From the NCBI GenBank assembly GCA_015492875.1, contig WGEI01000509.1:1-7542 (forward strand): 7,542 bases of DNA, written 5' to 3'. Positions within the stretch are counted from its first letter, which is position 1. Each line of letters starts with the position of its first letter. The position numbers and the translations under genes were made by a program. The notes beneath the pieces are model-generated. The model was not told where the DNA came from. It worked only from the letters and a program-made list of their open reading frames with translations, and ran no database searches. The DNA is from Anaerolineae bacterium. Lineage in GTDB: Bacteria > Chloroflexota > Anaerolineae > Aggregatilineales > Phototrophicaceae. This document shows positions 1 through 5,492 of this stretch, piece after piece.

Positions 1-217
1 CCCCCATACCCCCGTTTTAAGGACTGGCGTCCTTAAAAATCCTATTAGGGGATAGTATCAAACACCGCGCTAGGATGGACTACTGCAACAGCTCACCTTT
101 ATCCCATTTTGCGAATGCATCGCATTCGCCCAACGGGGTCAAGGGGGCTTCGCTCCCTTGCGGGGCATGGGGCAGCGCCCCATAAAACCAACGTGCGCCC
201 GTTATGGGGGTTTAGCA
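1..217. repeat. Structured intergenic repeat, unit 1
   Basis: First of two tandem units related to 218-424. Bases 1-92 match 218-309 at an offset of 217 with only a few differences (14, 15, 80, 83, 84, 90, 93). The unit holds a chain of hairpins: TTAAGGAC/GTCCTTAA with loop TGGC (17-36), GCGAATGC/GCATTCGC with loop ATC (111-129), AAGGGGGC/GCTCCCTT with loop TTC (about 142-160), and ATGGGGC/GCCCCAT (about 167-184). The unit begins inside the 3' arm (CCCCCATA) of another hairpin, so the array probably continues left of the window. No coding potential, terminal inverted repeats or transposase are seen. It is likely a dispersed REP/MITE-like or RNA-structured repeat; the function is unknown. Confidence 0.75.
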
Positions 218-225
218 CCCCCATA
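203..225. repeat. Hairpin at the junction of the two repeat units
   Basis: TATGGGGG (203-210) and CCCCCATA (218-225) form an 8-bp stem, extendable by a T-A pair, around TTTAGCA. Its 3' arm is the first eight bases of unit 2, and the same arm opens the window at position 1. The true repeat boundary may therefore lie at the start of this hairpin rather than at 218. It lacks a U-tract, so I do not call it a terminator. Confidence 0.6.
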
Positions 226-424
226 CCCCCACTTTAAGGACTGGCGTCCTTAAAAATCCTATTAGGGGATAGTATCAAACACCGCGCTAGGATGGATTAT
301 CGCAACCGCCTAACCCTAGCGCCGAACTCACCATCATCACATTTTCGGCACAGAGTGCCGAGCAATGGGGTCGAGGGGACGCCGTTCCCTCGTGGGTTTG
401 CCTGCGAGCAGCGCCCATAAAACT
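218..424. repeat. Structured intergenic repeat, unit 2
   Basis: Second tandem unit, ending just before the stop codon of the SDR gene at 433. The left 92 bases are nearly identical to unit 1, including the TTAAGGAC/GTCCTTAA hairpin (234-253) and the AAAATCCTAT...GGATAGTATCAAAC block (253-280). The right half has diverged in sequence but keeps the hairpins: TCGGCAC/GTGCCGA with loop AGA (345-361) stands where unit 1 has GCGAATGC/GCATTCGC, and GAGGGGAC/GTTCCCTC with loop GCC stands where unit 1 has AAGGGGGC/GCTCCCTT. Both units end in GCGCCC(C)ATAAAAC. Paired changes that preserve the stems suggest the structure matters, or that stem-loops are exchanged as cassettes. Confidence 0.72.
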
Positions 425-432
425 AACTCCCC

Positions 433-1371
433 CTACCCCTGCTCCACAATATAAGGCCGTTCCCGATTCAACCGCCGCGCCAGCTCATTGGCATAATACT
501 TGCCCAACAAACTCGCATTCTCCCGCGCCCAATCCGTCAACCGCGTCGCCCCCGCCGGCACATCATCCACATACAGCAAATCCGCCATCAAGCCCTCAAC
601 CTCATCGCGCGTCAACAACACATCTCCCATCAACTGCCCCACCACCGCCGCAAACCAGTAGCCCAACCACGGCGGTACTGAGATAATCCGTCGCCGTTTG
701 CCAATAATCTCACCAATCGTCGCCACCAACTCCCGATAGGTAAACGTCTCCGGCCCAAGCGCATTAACAATCGTATTCTCCGCTGCCGCCCCCTGCTCTA
801 CCGCCAGCCGCGCCAAATCATCCACATAAATCGGTTGTAGGCGATACTGCCCATCGCCAAACACGCCGAAAACCGGCAACCGCCGCAACAGCCACGCAAT
901 GTTATTGATGAGAATATCCTCTTTGCCAAAGAGCACCGCCGGCCTCAAAATCGCATAACTCAGCCCCGATTCCTGTAACGCCGCTTCCAGCTGCGCCTTC
1001 CCCCGAAAATACTCCAGTTGAGAATCCAGTGAAGGATTGGTAATGCTCACATGCACCACCCGCCGCACCCCAGCCGCTTTCGCCGCCTCAAACAGTACCA
1101 GCGTATTCCTCACCGCATCCGCATAAGTAAACGTGCGATGATTGAACCGCACCCAATACGTATTATACAACACCTCAACGCCGCGTAATATTTCTTTTAA
1201 TAAATCAGGGCGCTCAAAACGTAGCGGATAAGCCCGAACCCGCCCCGCAAATGGGTCAGGTCGGTGTAGCGAATTCGTCAGCGTAATGACCTCATTCCCC
1301 CGCTCCAGCAGCTGATGCGCAATATACTTCCCCGAATAACCAAAAGCCCCTGTGACAGCGTGTATACCCAT
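433..1371 (-). CDS. Atypical SDR / NmrA-like NAD(P)-binding protein
   Basis: A 312-residue soluble protein of the extended or atypical short-chain dehydrogenase family, closest in pattern to NmrA-like and complex-I NDUFA9-like proteins. Residues 7-14 (TGAFGYSG) are the TGxxGxxG dinucleotide-binding turn that follows the first beta strand. YFRGK (121-125) fits the YxxxK catalytic pair, RPAVLFG (143-149) is the typical 'LRPxxxxG' strand, and QPIYVDDLA (179-187) is the conserved 'hVxDhA' segment. The substrate cannot be read from sequence; family members act as sugar-nucleotide epimerases, quinone or redox proteins, or cofactor sensors. The start at 1371 is chosen over longer in-frame options (1386, 1452) because GAGGAG lies 7 nt upstream and the Rossmann strand begins at once, whereas the longer N-terminus (Cys/Arg/Ser-rich) looks non-coding. 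It has its own candidate promoter after the upstream gene's terminator, so it is probably monocistronic. Confidence 0.88.
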   Translation of the reverse strand: MGIHAVTGAFGYSGKYIAHQLLERGNEVITLTNSLHRPDPFAGRVRAYPLRFERPDLLKEILRGVEVLYNTYWVRFNHRTFTYADAVRNTLVLFEAAKAAGVRRVVHVSITNPSLDSQLEYFRGKAQLEAALQESGLSYAILRPAVLFGKEDILINNIAWLLRRLPVFGVFGDGQYRLQPIYVDDLARLAVEQGAAAENTIVNALGPETFTYRELVATIGEIIGKRRRIISVPPWLGYWFAAVVGQLMGDVLLTRDEVEGLMADLLYVDDVPAGATRLTDWARENASLLGKYYANELARRLNRERPYIVEQG

Positions 1372-1412
1372 CGGTCGTCTCCTCATAGTCAGTGAATATG
1401 CCGTACAACTTA

Positions 1413-1441
1413 AGTATACACATTTGTGATTTTTTGCACAA
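1413..1441 (-). promoter_or_regulatory. Candidate sigma70-type promoter for the SDR gene
   Basis: On the minus strand, TATACT (1418-1413) is a good -10. TTGTGC (1441-1436) is a weak -35, with 17 nt between them. The -10 lies about 40 nt upstream of the chosen ATG and just downstream of the preceding terminator, a sensible position for an independent promoter. Only the -10 is a strong match. Confidence 0.45.
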
Positions 1442-1459
1442 AAACCCGCCACTTGCTAA

Positions 1460-1488
1460 TACAAAAGCACCCGGAACGAGCCGGGTGC
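1460..1488 (-). terminator. Rho-independent terminator of the Met-rich operon
   Basis: GCACCCGG (1467-1474) and CCGGGTGC (1481-1488) form a perfect 8-bp G+C-rich stem with a 6-nt loop. Read on the minus strand, the stem is followed by TTTTGTATT, a U-rich tail. It lies about 45 nt past the stop codon of the exported Met-rich protein gene and just before the SDR promoter, so it closes the 2638-1532 transcript. Confidence 0.8.
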
Positions 1489-1489
1489 C

Positions 1490-1520
1490 AAAATCCTATA
1501 GAGGATAGTAACCATCAAAC
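1490..1520. repeat. Degenerate copy of the repeat's AAAATCCTAT...TCAAAC block
   Basis: AAAATCCTAT (1490-1499), GGATAGTA (1503-1510) and ATCAAAC (1514-1520) reproduce, in the same order, the block at 36-63 and 253-280 of the tandem repeats (AAAATCCTAT, GGATAGTA, TCAAAC). There is a short insertion before ATCAAAC and a small internal palindrome (ATCCT/AGGAT). As in the tandem units, the block directly abuts a hairpin, but that hairpin's sequence is unrelated (GCACCCGG here, TTAAGGAC there). It lies in the 3' untranslated region of the Met-rich protein gene. Confidence 0.5.
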
Positions 1521-1531
1521 CAAATCTGACG

Positions 1532-2395
1532 TTATTCAGCATGCTCCGACATGCCTACAAACTGTCCGTGCCAGTGGTGAACCCATACCTGACCGTTATA
1601 TCCATTCACACTGAGCATACCAGTAATCTCTCCATCCTGTGCAATATGGAACGTATAGTATCCATAGAAGGTGCTGCCATCCTCGCTCACCTCAGCGCCT
1701 TCAGTGCTTTGATCAAGCACCGCCTGCGCATACTCACGCGCTTCTTCAAGCGAAATCGGCATCTCATCACCCGCAGGCACACTGTTAAACATACCCACAC
1801 TCATGCCCATCCCATACCGCAAATTCCACATCATATTAGGACCGGGTTCTCCAACAACCACACCCGTTTCGGGGTCAATGAGAAACTCGAATGCACTGCG
1901 GCCACTCTCAACCTCATGGGCGATGGCATAGAAGTTGTTTTCAAACGCCATCACTTCTTCCAGTTCCAAATCCACTTCTGCATCCCAAGCCTCAATATAG
2001 GCCGTTGCAATAGCCTCTGCATCTTCAATCGTCAAACCATCGGCAGGGACTAGCTCCGCTGGCGGCGTCCATGCGCCCATCATCCCATTGCCAGGACCGA
2101 AACGCCCCATATTTTCAGAGTTGCCGCCCATCATCATACCGTCCATCCCCATCGGGCTAGACGTTCCCATCATGCCCCCTAGCATACCCATGCCGAAGAG
2201 GCCGTCTTGCCAGCAATTCTCAAATCCCATCATGTCAGTCGGTGAATTGCCCATGCCCTGTCCAGCCATCATCCCGTACATCTGATTGAAATCGCACGGG
2301 GCGTCAGGCATACCATTCTGGGCAAAAACCCCCCATGTCGCTAAAATGAGAATCACTATTACTACGCTGAAAATCGTTGTTGCTTTGTTCGTCAT
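1532..2395 (-). CDS. Exported Met-rich protein with PepSY-like C-terminal half
   Basis: A 287-residue predicted exported protein. Residues 1-26 are a signal peptide (Lys at 4, hydrophobic 8-24, VFA-Q cleavage-like site). Residues 29-106 are low in complexity and very Met/Gly-rich, with about 19 Met in 78 residues in MM, MGM and MMM clusters, plus Cys34 and Cys61. Residues about 120-185 and 214-275 look like two PepSY-like alpha/beta repeats: each has an 'I(E)xAxxxAxxxL/I' helix, then strands ending in 'DPETGVVVG' (174-182) or 'NGYNGQVW' (264-271). The C-terminal HHWHGQF (273-279) and Met282/His285 add further soft-metal ligands. Met-rich exported proteins of this kind commonly bind Cu(I)/Ag(I); that role is inferred, not shown. 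The start is supported by AAGGA 7 nt upstream. It follows the small membrane protein gene by only 15 nt, so the two are co-transcribed. The alternative reading is a PepSY-type inhibitor or chaperone with an incidental Met linker. Confidence 0.82.
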   Translation of the reverse strand: MTNKATTIFSVVIVILILATWGVFAQNGMPDAPCDFNQMYGMMAGQGMGNSPTDMMGFENCWQDGLFGMGMLGGMMGTSSPMGMDGMMMGGNSENMGRFGPGNGMMGAWTPPAELVPADGLTIEDAEAIATAYIEAWDAEVDLELEEVMAFENNFYAIAHEVESGRSAFEFLIDPETGVVVGEPGPNMMWNLRYGMGMSVGMFNSVPAGDEMPISLEEAREYAQAVLDQSTEGAEVSEDGSTFYGYYTFHIAQDGEITGMLSVNGYNGQVWVHHWHGQFVGMSEHAE

Positions 2396-2410
2396 CGGAT
2401 ATTCCTTTCT

Positions 2411-2638
2411 CTACCGATTATCCCAATAAATAGGTTCATCGTTTTCATCGACGAAATACTCGTCGTCATCAACGTACTCATGACGCTGCTTCCGCTTCCG
2501 CTTCACCGGCTCATTGAGAGAACTCACTTCGTTGGTTCGAAACAAGAGGTTGATCACCCATATCGCTAAAGCTGCCAAAATAATCCATGAGATGATCATC
2601 CCCAGATAACCACCACTCCACATTCCAATACCCATCAT
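2411..2638 (-). CDS. Small single-pass membrane protein, Met-rich outside, charged tail inside
   Basis: A 75-residue protein with one membrane helix at about residues 11-33. The N-terminus (MMGIGMWSGG) carries three Met and should face outside, because the segment after the helix is strongly basic (VKRKRKQR, 45-52). The tail then switches to acidic (DDDE, DENDEP, 57-69), unlike the SHOCT-type tail common in superficially similar small proteins. AGGAGGTG about 5 nt before the ATG is a near-ideal ribosome binding site and fixes the start; the second codon is also ATG. It is the first gene of the operon with the exported Met-rich protein and lies directly downstream of the histidine kinase gene on the same strand. 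It may be an anchor, partner or small regulator of that protein; I recognise no named family. Confidence 0.75.
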   Translation of the reverse strand: MMGIGMWSGGYLGMIISWIILAALAIWVINLLFRTNEVSSLNEPVKRKRKQRHEYVDDDEYFVDENDEPIYWDNR

Positions 2639-2675
2639 CTTGGCACCTCCTCATCTCAATTACCGATTTGCCCCC

Positions 2676-2739
2676 ATTATGCCTGTGTATGTTGACGGGA
2701 ATTTGGCGGTTATGTGACTTTTATATGAAGTTTTGTGAA
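2676..2739 (-). promoter_or_regulatory. Candidate OmpR/PhoB-type operator and promoter for the Met-rich operon
   Basis: Read on the minus strand, three direct repeats lie in tandem: TTCACA (2739-2734), TTCATA (2729-2724) and GTCACATA (2718-2711). Their TCA cores are 10 and 11 bp apart, on one face of the helix, which is the geometry used by OmpR/PhoB-family dimers. A fourth TCA (GTCAAC) occurs 22 bp further on. CATAAT (2681-2676) is a 5/6 match to a -10 box about 40 nt before the start codon, with no recognisable -35 at 17 bp, as is typical of activator-dependent promoters. The 142-bp gap (2639-2780) after the kinase gene has no strong terminator, so read-through from the kinase is also possible. 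Confidence 0.4.
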
Positions 2740-2780
2740 CAAGTATTACGAACTGTGCCGCGTGGCAATATCAAAGAGGT

Positions 2781-3881
2781 TTACACTGTAGGAAGGTCAA
2801 AATAAAACAGACTACCTTTTCCCACGCCTTCACTTTCTACCCGTATATCGCTTCCATGCGCCAGCAAAATATGCCGCGCTATCGTGAGGCCAATACCGCT
2901 GCCCCCACTGCTACGCGCACGAGATTTATCAACGCGGTAAAAACGCTCAAAAATACGCTCTAAATCCTCTTCACTTAATCCCACCCCCGTATCTTGTACC
3001 TCAACACGTGCCAACTTCCCGTGTTGGTAGCAACGCACCGTGACCTGCCCTCCTCCATCCGTGTACTGTAGCGCATTCCCCAATATATTGAGCAGAACCT
3101 GCCGCAAACGGTCATAATCAACCCGCACGAAAATCTTCTCATCAGAAAACTCTGTATATAACTTCACATGCTTATCTTCAAACTGGGGCTGAATCCACAC
3201 TACCGTTGAACGTAACAAATCAATCAGGTTATAAATGTCAAAATTTAAGGATATTTCTCCACTTTCAACCATAGATAATTCTTGCAAATCCCGCACCAAA
3301 CGCTGTAAACGTGAAGTTTCATGATGAATTTGTTGAAATGTTTCCAATGTCGGCTCGATGATGCCATCTTGTAAACCCTCCATATATGCTTGAATACTTG
3401 CTAACGGCGTTTTTAGTTCATGACTAACATCTCCAATAAGCCGTTGCCGTGTGGCCTCTATCTCCTCTAAAGAAGCCGCCATCCGGTTGAAGCTTTCCGT
3501 CAACATCCCTAATTCATCTGAAGAAGCAAATGCCAAGCGCTTGTTATAGTTCCCAGCAGCAATATATTGGCTCGCCTTCACTAAGGCGCGAATGGGTTGC
3601 ACAATACGATAGCTAACATATACACTGACGAGTAAAGCTGTAGTTGCTGCTGCCGCCGTCGCTATTAATAACGAGCTTAGCATCGCGGTATAAAATCCCT
3701 CATTAAGTTGGTCTTCAAGCTCCCTCATCATACTCATTCTGCTCGGCATCATGCTTTCCATACTTTGCATATGTTGGTCAAAACTGATAGGCGCTATTGA
3801 TAATGTCGTTACAATGAGAATGCTCGCCCCCACTATCACTATAACCATATATGACAAAAACAACTTCCAGCCCAAACTCAT
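2781..3881 (-). CDS. Membrane sensor histidine kinase with Met-rich sensor loop
   Basis: A 366-residue class I kinase. TM1 is about residues 7-31 and TM2 about 66-89, leaving an extracytoplasmic loop of only about 35 residues. Within it, HMQSMESMMPSRMSMM (37-52) has seven Met and a His, a plausible Cu(I)/Ag(I) site. A HAMP linker follows (about 89-142). The H-box is DVSHELKTP with phospho-acceptor His154, and the ATPase domain shows Asn269 in NILGNALQYT, the G1 box DTGVG (297-301), the F box FERFYR and the G2 box GSGIGL (328-332 region). All catalytic motifs are intact. It should phosphorylate the regulator encoded immediately upstream, whose stop codon overlaps this start (ATGA), implying translational coupling. 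G+C is low relative to the plus-strand system (20/60 at 3241-3300). The Met loop recurs in the products encoded downstream, suggesting they share a ligand. The ligand is inferred. Confidence 0.93.
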   Translation of the reverse strand: MSLGWKLFLSYMVIVIVGASILIVTTLSIAPISFDQHMQSMESMMPSRMSMMRELEDQLNEGFYTAMLSSLLIATAAAATTALLVSVYVSYRIVQPIRALVKASQYIAAGNYNKRLAFASSDELGMLTESFNRMAASLEEIEATRQRLIGDVSHELKTPLASIQAYMEGLQDGIIEPTLETFQQIHHETSRLQRLVRDLQELSMVESGEISLNFDIYNLIDLLRSTVVWIQPQFEDKHVKLYTEFSDEKIFVRVDYDRLRQVLLNILGNALQYTDGGGQVTVRCYQHGKLARVEVQDTGVGLSEEDLERIFERFYRVDKSRARSSGGSGIGLTIARHILLAHGSDIRVESEGVGKGSLFYFDLPTV

Positions 3882-4564
3882 ATCGCCTCATCCTCAAATT
3901 TATACCCAACCCCACGCACCGTTTTAATGAATTGGGGTGCTGAAGGGTCTTCTTCTAGCTTCTGGCGAATACGTGCTATATGCGCATCGACAACGCGCTC
4001 ATCGCCATAAAAATCGTATCCCCAAACATGTTGTAAAAGCTGTTCTCGTGTGAATACCATTGATGGATAAGTTGCTAAAGTTTTCAATAAACTGAATTCC
4101 AAGGCCGTTAACTCAATCAATTCATCATCACGCCAAACCTGATATTTATCCACATCAATCCGAATATGCTTAAACACCAAGATATGCTCTTCTTGTTGTG
4201 CCCCCCGATTGCGCCTCAAAACCGCCTTCACGCGCGCCACCAACTCTCTGGGGCTGAATGGTTTGGTAATGTAATCATCAGCACCAATTGTCAACCCCAC
4301 AATTCGATCAGGCTCTTCAGATTTAGCCGTTAACAATATCACATACACATTAGATTCTCGCCGTATTTGCTGCAAAACACTCAGGCCGTCGCGCTTAGGC
4401 AACATAATATCCAGAATAACTAAATCGGGTTTATACCGTCTGAAGGCGGCCAAACCCTGCTCCCCATCTAGGGCGACATAAACCTCATAGTTTTCCGCTT
4501 TTAGATAAGCCTCTATCACATTTAAGATCGCTTGCTCATCGTCTATTGCTAGAATTTTCACCAT
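3878..4564 (-). CDS. OmpR/PhoB-family response regulator (minus-strand system)
   Basis: A 228-residue DNA-binding response regulator from the ATG at 4564. The receiver domain has the acidic pair DDE (8-10), phospho-acceptor Asp52 in DLVILDIMLP, switch Thr79 (LLTAKS) and Lys101 (TKPFSP). The winged helix-turn-helix covers about 130-225, with LTALEFSLLKTLA, the 'VWGYDFYGDERVVDAH' turn and recognition-helix region, and the closing KTVRGVGYKFE. It is the partner of the kinase whose start codon overlaps its stop. The reading frame is open to a TTG at 4579, but the first beta strand (MVKILAIDD) begins at the ATG. No start has a strong Shine-Dalgarno: GAAG is only 3 nt from the ATG and 6 nt from a GTG at 4561, so that GTG is a real alternative. 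Its likely target is the promoter before 2638, by context and repeat geometry. Confidence 0.93.
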   Translation of the reverse strand: MVKILAIDDEQAILNVIEAYLKAENYEVYVALDGEQGLAAFRRYKPDLVILDIMLPKRDGLSVLQQIRRESNVYVILLTAKSEEPDRIVGLTIGADDYITKPFSPRELVARVKAVLRRNRGAQQEEHILVFKHIRIDVDKYQVWRDDELIELTALEFSLLKTLATYPSMVFTREQLLQHVWGYDFYGDERVVDAHIARIRQKLEEDPSAPQFIKTVRGVGYKFEDEAI

Positions 4565-4610
4565 ATTCTTCACTCGCAAAAAGTAGCCATATTTGAAAAC
4601 CGTATACTAC

Positions 4611-4641
4611 ATTCTACGCCCCTCGTTGGCTATTGTCTCAA
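4611..4641 (-). promoter_or_regulatory. Candidate promoter for the minus-strand regulator/kinase operon
   Basis: On the minus strand TTGAGA (4641-4636, 5/6 to the -35 consensus) and TAGAAT (4616-4611, 5/6 to the -10) are separated by 19 nt, longer than ideal. The -10 is about 47 nt before the ATG. The wide spacer suggests weak or regulated activity. TAGTAT slightly downstream is an alternative -10. Confidence 0.4.
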
Positions 4642-4649
4642 CACACCGT

Positions 4650-4680
4650 AAGACATCTGCTATATTTTGCCTCATATAAT
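4650..4680 (+). promoter_or_regulatory. Candidate promoter for the plus-strand regulator/kinase pair
   Basis: TATAAT (4675-4680) is a perfect -10 hexamer 53 nt before the ATG at 4734. The best -35 is AAGACA (4650-4655, 4/6) at a 19-nt spacing. It lies back to back with the minus-strand promoter in the 169-bp divergent region (4565-4733), so a protein bound around 4635-4660 could affect both systems. Confidence 0.45.
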
Positions 4681-4733
4681 ATAGAAAAAACCACTCACAC
4701 ATCTGCGGGCGAAATTGAAGGGCAAAAACACCA

Positions 4734-5453
4734 ATGAAACAGCAAACTATCCTCGTCGTCGATGACGAAGCCACCATCCGTGAAGTCGTGCGTCGCTACC
4801 TTGAACTCGAAGGCTTCCAAGTTATCGAAGCCAAAAATGGCAACGAAGCCCTCGACAAACTGCAACAGCACCCGCCCGACCTAGTCGTACTAGACCTCAT
4901 GCTCCCCGGCGTTGATGGCTGGGCGATTACCCGTTCGCTGCGCACACCAGCCGGCTATACCGCCCTCAGCCTCAACGGCGACATCCCCATCGTCATGCTC
5001 ACCGCCCGCACCGGCGAAACCGACCGCATCATGGGCTTTGAACTGGGCGCAGATGACTACGTCGTCAAGCCATTCAGCCCGCGCGAACTCGTCGCCCGCG
5101 TCAAAGCCGTCCTGCGCCGCAGTACCCCCGGCGCCGCTGGTAACGAAACGCCCTTAGAATTCGGCACGCTCTATCTCGACCCGCGCAGCCGCACCGTGCG
5201 CATCAACGACCAACCCGTCACCCTCACCGCCAAAGAGTTTGACCTGCTCTGGTTCTTCGCCCGCCACCCGCGCCAAGTCTTCACTCGCCAGCAGCTGCTT
5301 GATAGCGTCTGGGGCTATGAATTCTATGGTGACGAAAGCACCGTCACCGTCCACGTCCGCCGCCTGCGCGAGAAAATCGAGCAAGACCCCGCCAAACCCC
5401 TCTACATCCAAACTGTTTGGGGCGTTGGCTATAAATTTGAAAGCCCTGAATAA
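4734..5453 (+). CDS. OmpR/PhoB-family response regulator (plus-strand system)
   Basis: A 239-residue regulator. The receiver has DDE (10-12), phospho-acceptor Asp54 (VVLDLMLP), Thr90 (MLTARTG) and Lys112 (VKPFSP). The winged helix covers about 140-236, with LTAKEFDLLWFFA, 'VWGYEFYGDESTVTVH' and TVWGVGYKFE. The segment between receiver helix 3 and strand 4 (about 70-83, TPAGYTALSLNGD) is longer than usual by roughly eight residues. It is clearly paralogous to the minus-strand regulator: the stretch KPFSPRELVARVKAVLRR is identical in both. The residues after the GDE turn differ (STVTVHVRRLREK versus RVVDAHIARIRQK), so the DNA targets probably differ. A GAAGG lies about 11-12 nt before the ATG, somewhat distant. 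It is followed 39 nt later by its kinase gene. Confidence 0.94.
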   Translation: MKQQTILVVDDEATIREVVRRYLELEGFQVIEAKNGNEALDKLQQHPPDLVVLDLMLPGVDGWAITRSLRTPAGYTALSLNGDIPIVMLTARTGETDRIMGFELGADDYVVKPFSPRELVARVKAVLRRSTPGAAGNETPLEFGTLYLDPRSRTVRINDQPVTLTAKEFDLLWFFARHPRQVFTRQQLLDSVWGYEFYGDESTVTVHVRRLREKIEQDPAKPLYIQTVWGVGYKFESPE

Positions 5454-5492
5454 CCCGAAACTGCCACATCAGTGACGAATTGAGGAAACCCC

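Noticed and set aside
1..424. CRISPR array
   Set aside because: Only two long units of about 210 bp with conserved hairpins; no short regular repeats with unique spacers and no cas genes.
1372..1452. N-terminal extension of the SDR protein to an ATG at 1452
   Set aside because: The extension would cover the candidate -10 and the GAGGAG ribosome site, and it precedes the Rossmann strand with an uncharacteristic Cys-rich segment.
1426..1614. Plus-strand open frame of 62 codons
   Set aside because: It runs through the terminator hairpin and the end of the Met-rich gene, with no ribosome site or domain.
1541..2053. Plus-strand open frame of 170 codons
   Set aside because: Antisense to the Met-rich protein gene; His/Ile/Thr-rich composition without domains, while the minus strand has a signal peptide, ribosome site and operon context.
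2755..2775. Terminator after the minus-strand kinase (TGCC-N4-GGCA)
   Set aside because: Only a 4-bp stem and no U-tract; too weak to call.
4565..4579. TTG start for the minus-strand regulator at 4579
   Set aside because: Adds five residues before the conserved first strand and has no ribosome site; the ATG at 4564 (or GTG at 4561) fits the family.
5154..5411. Minus-strand open frame of 85 codons inside the plus-strand regulator gene
   Set aside because: A codon-bias shadow of a well-supported OmpR-type gene; similar antisense frames at 5678-5959, 5972-6178 and 6606-6812 are rejected for the same reason.
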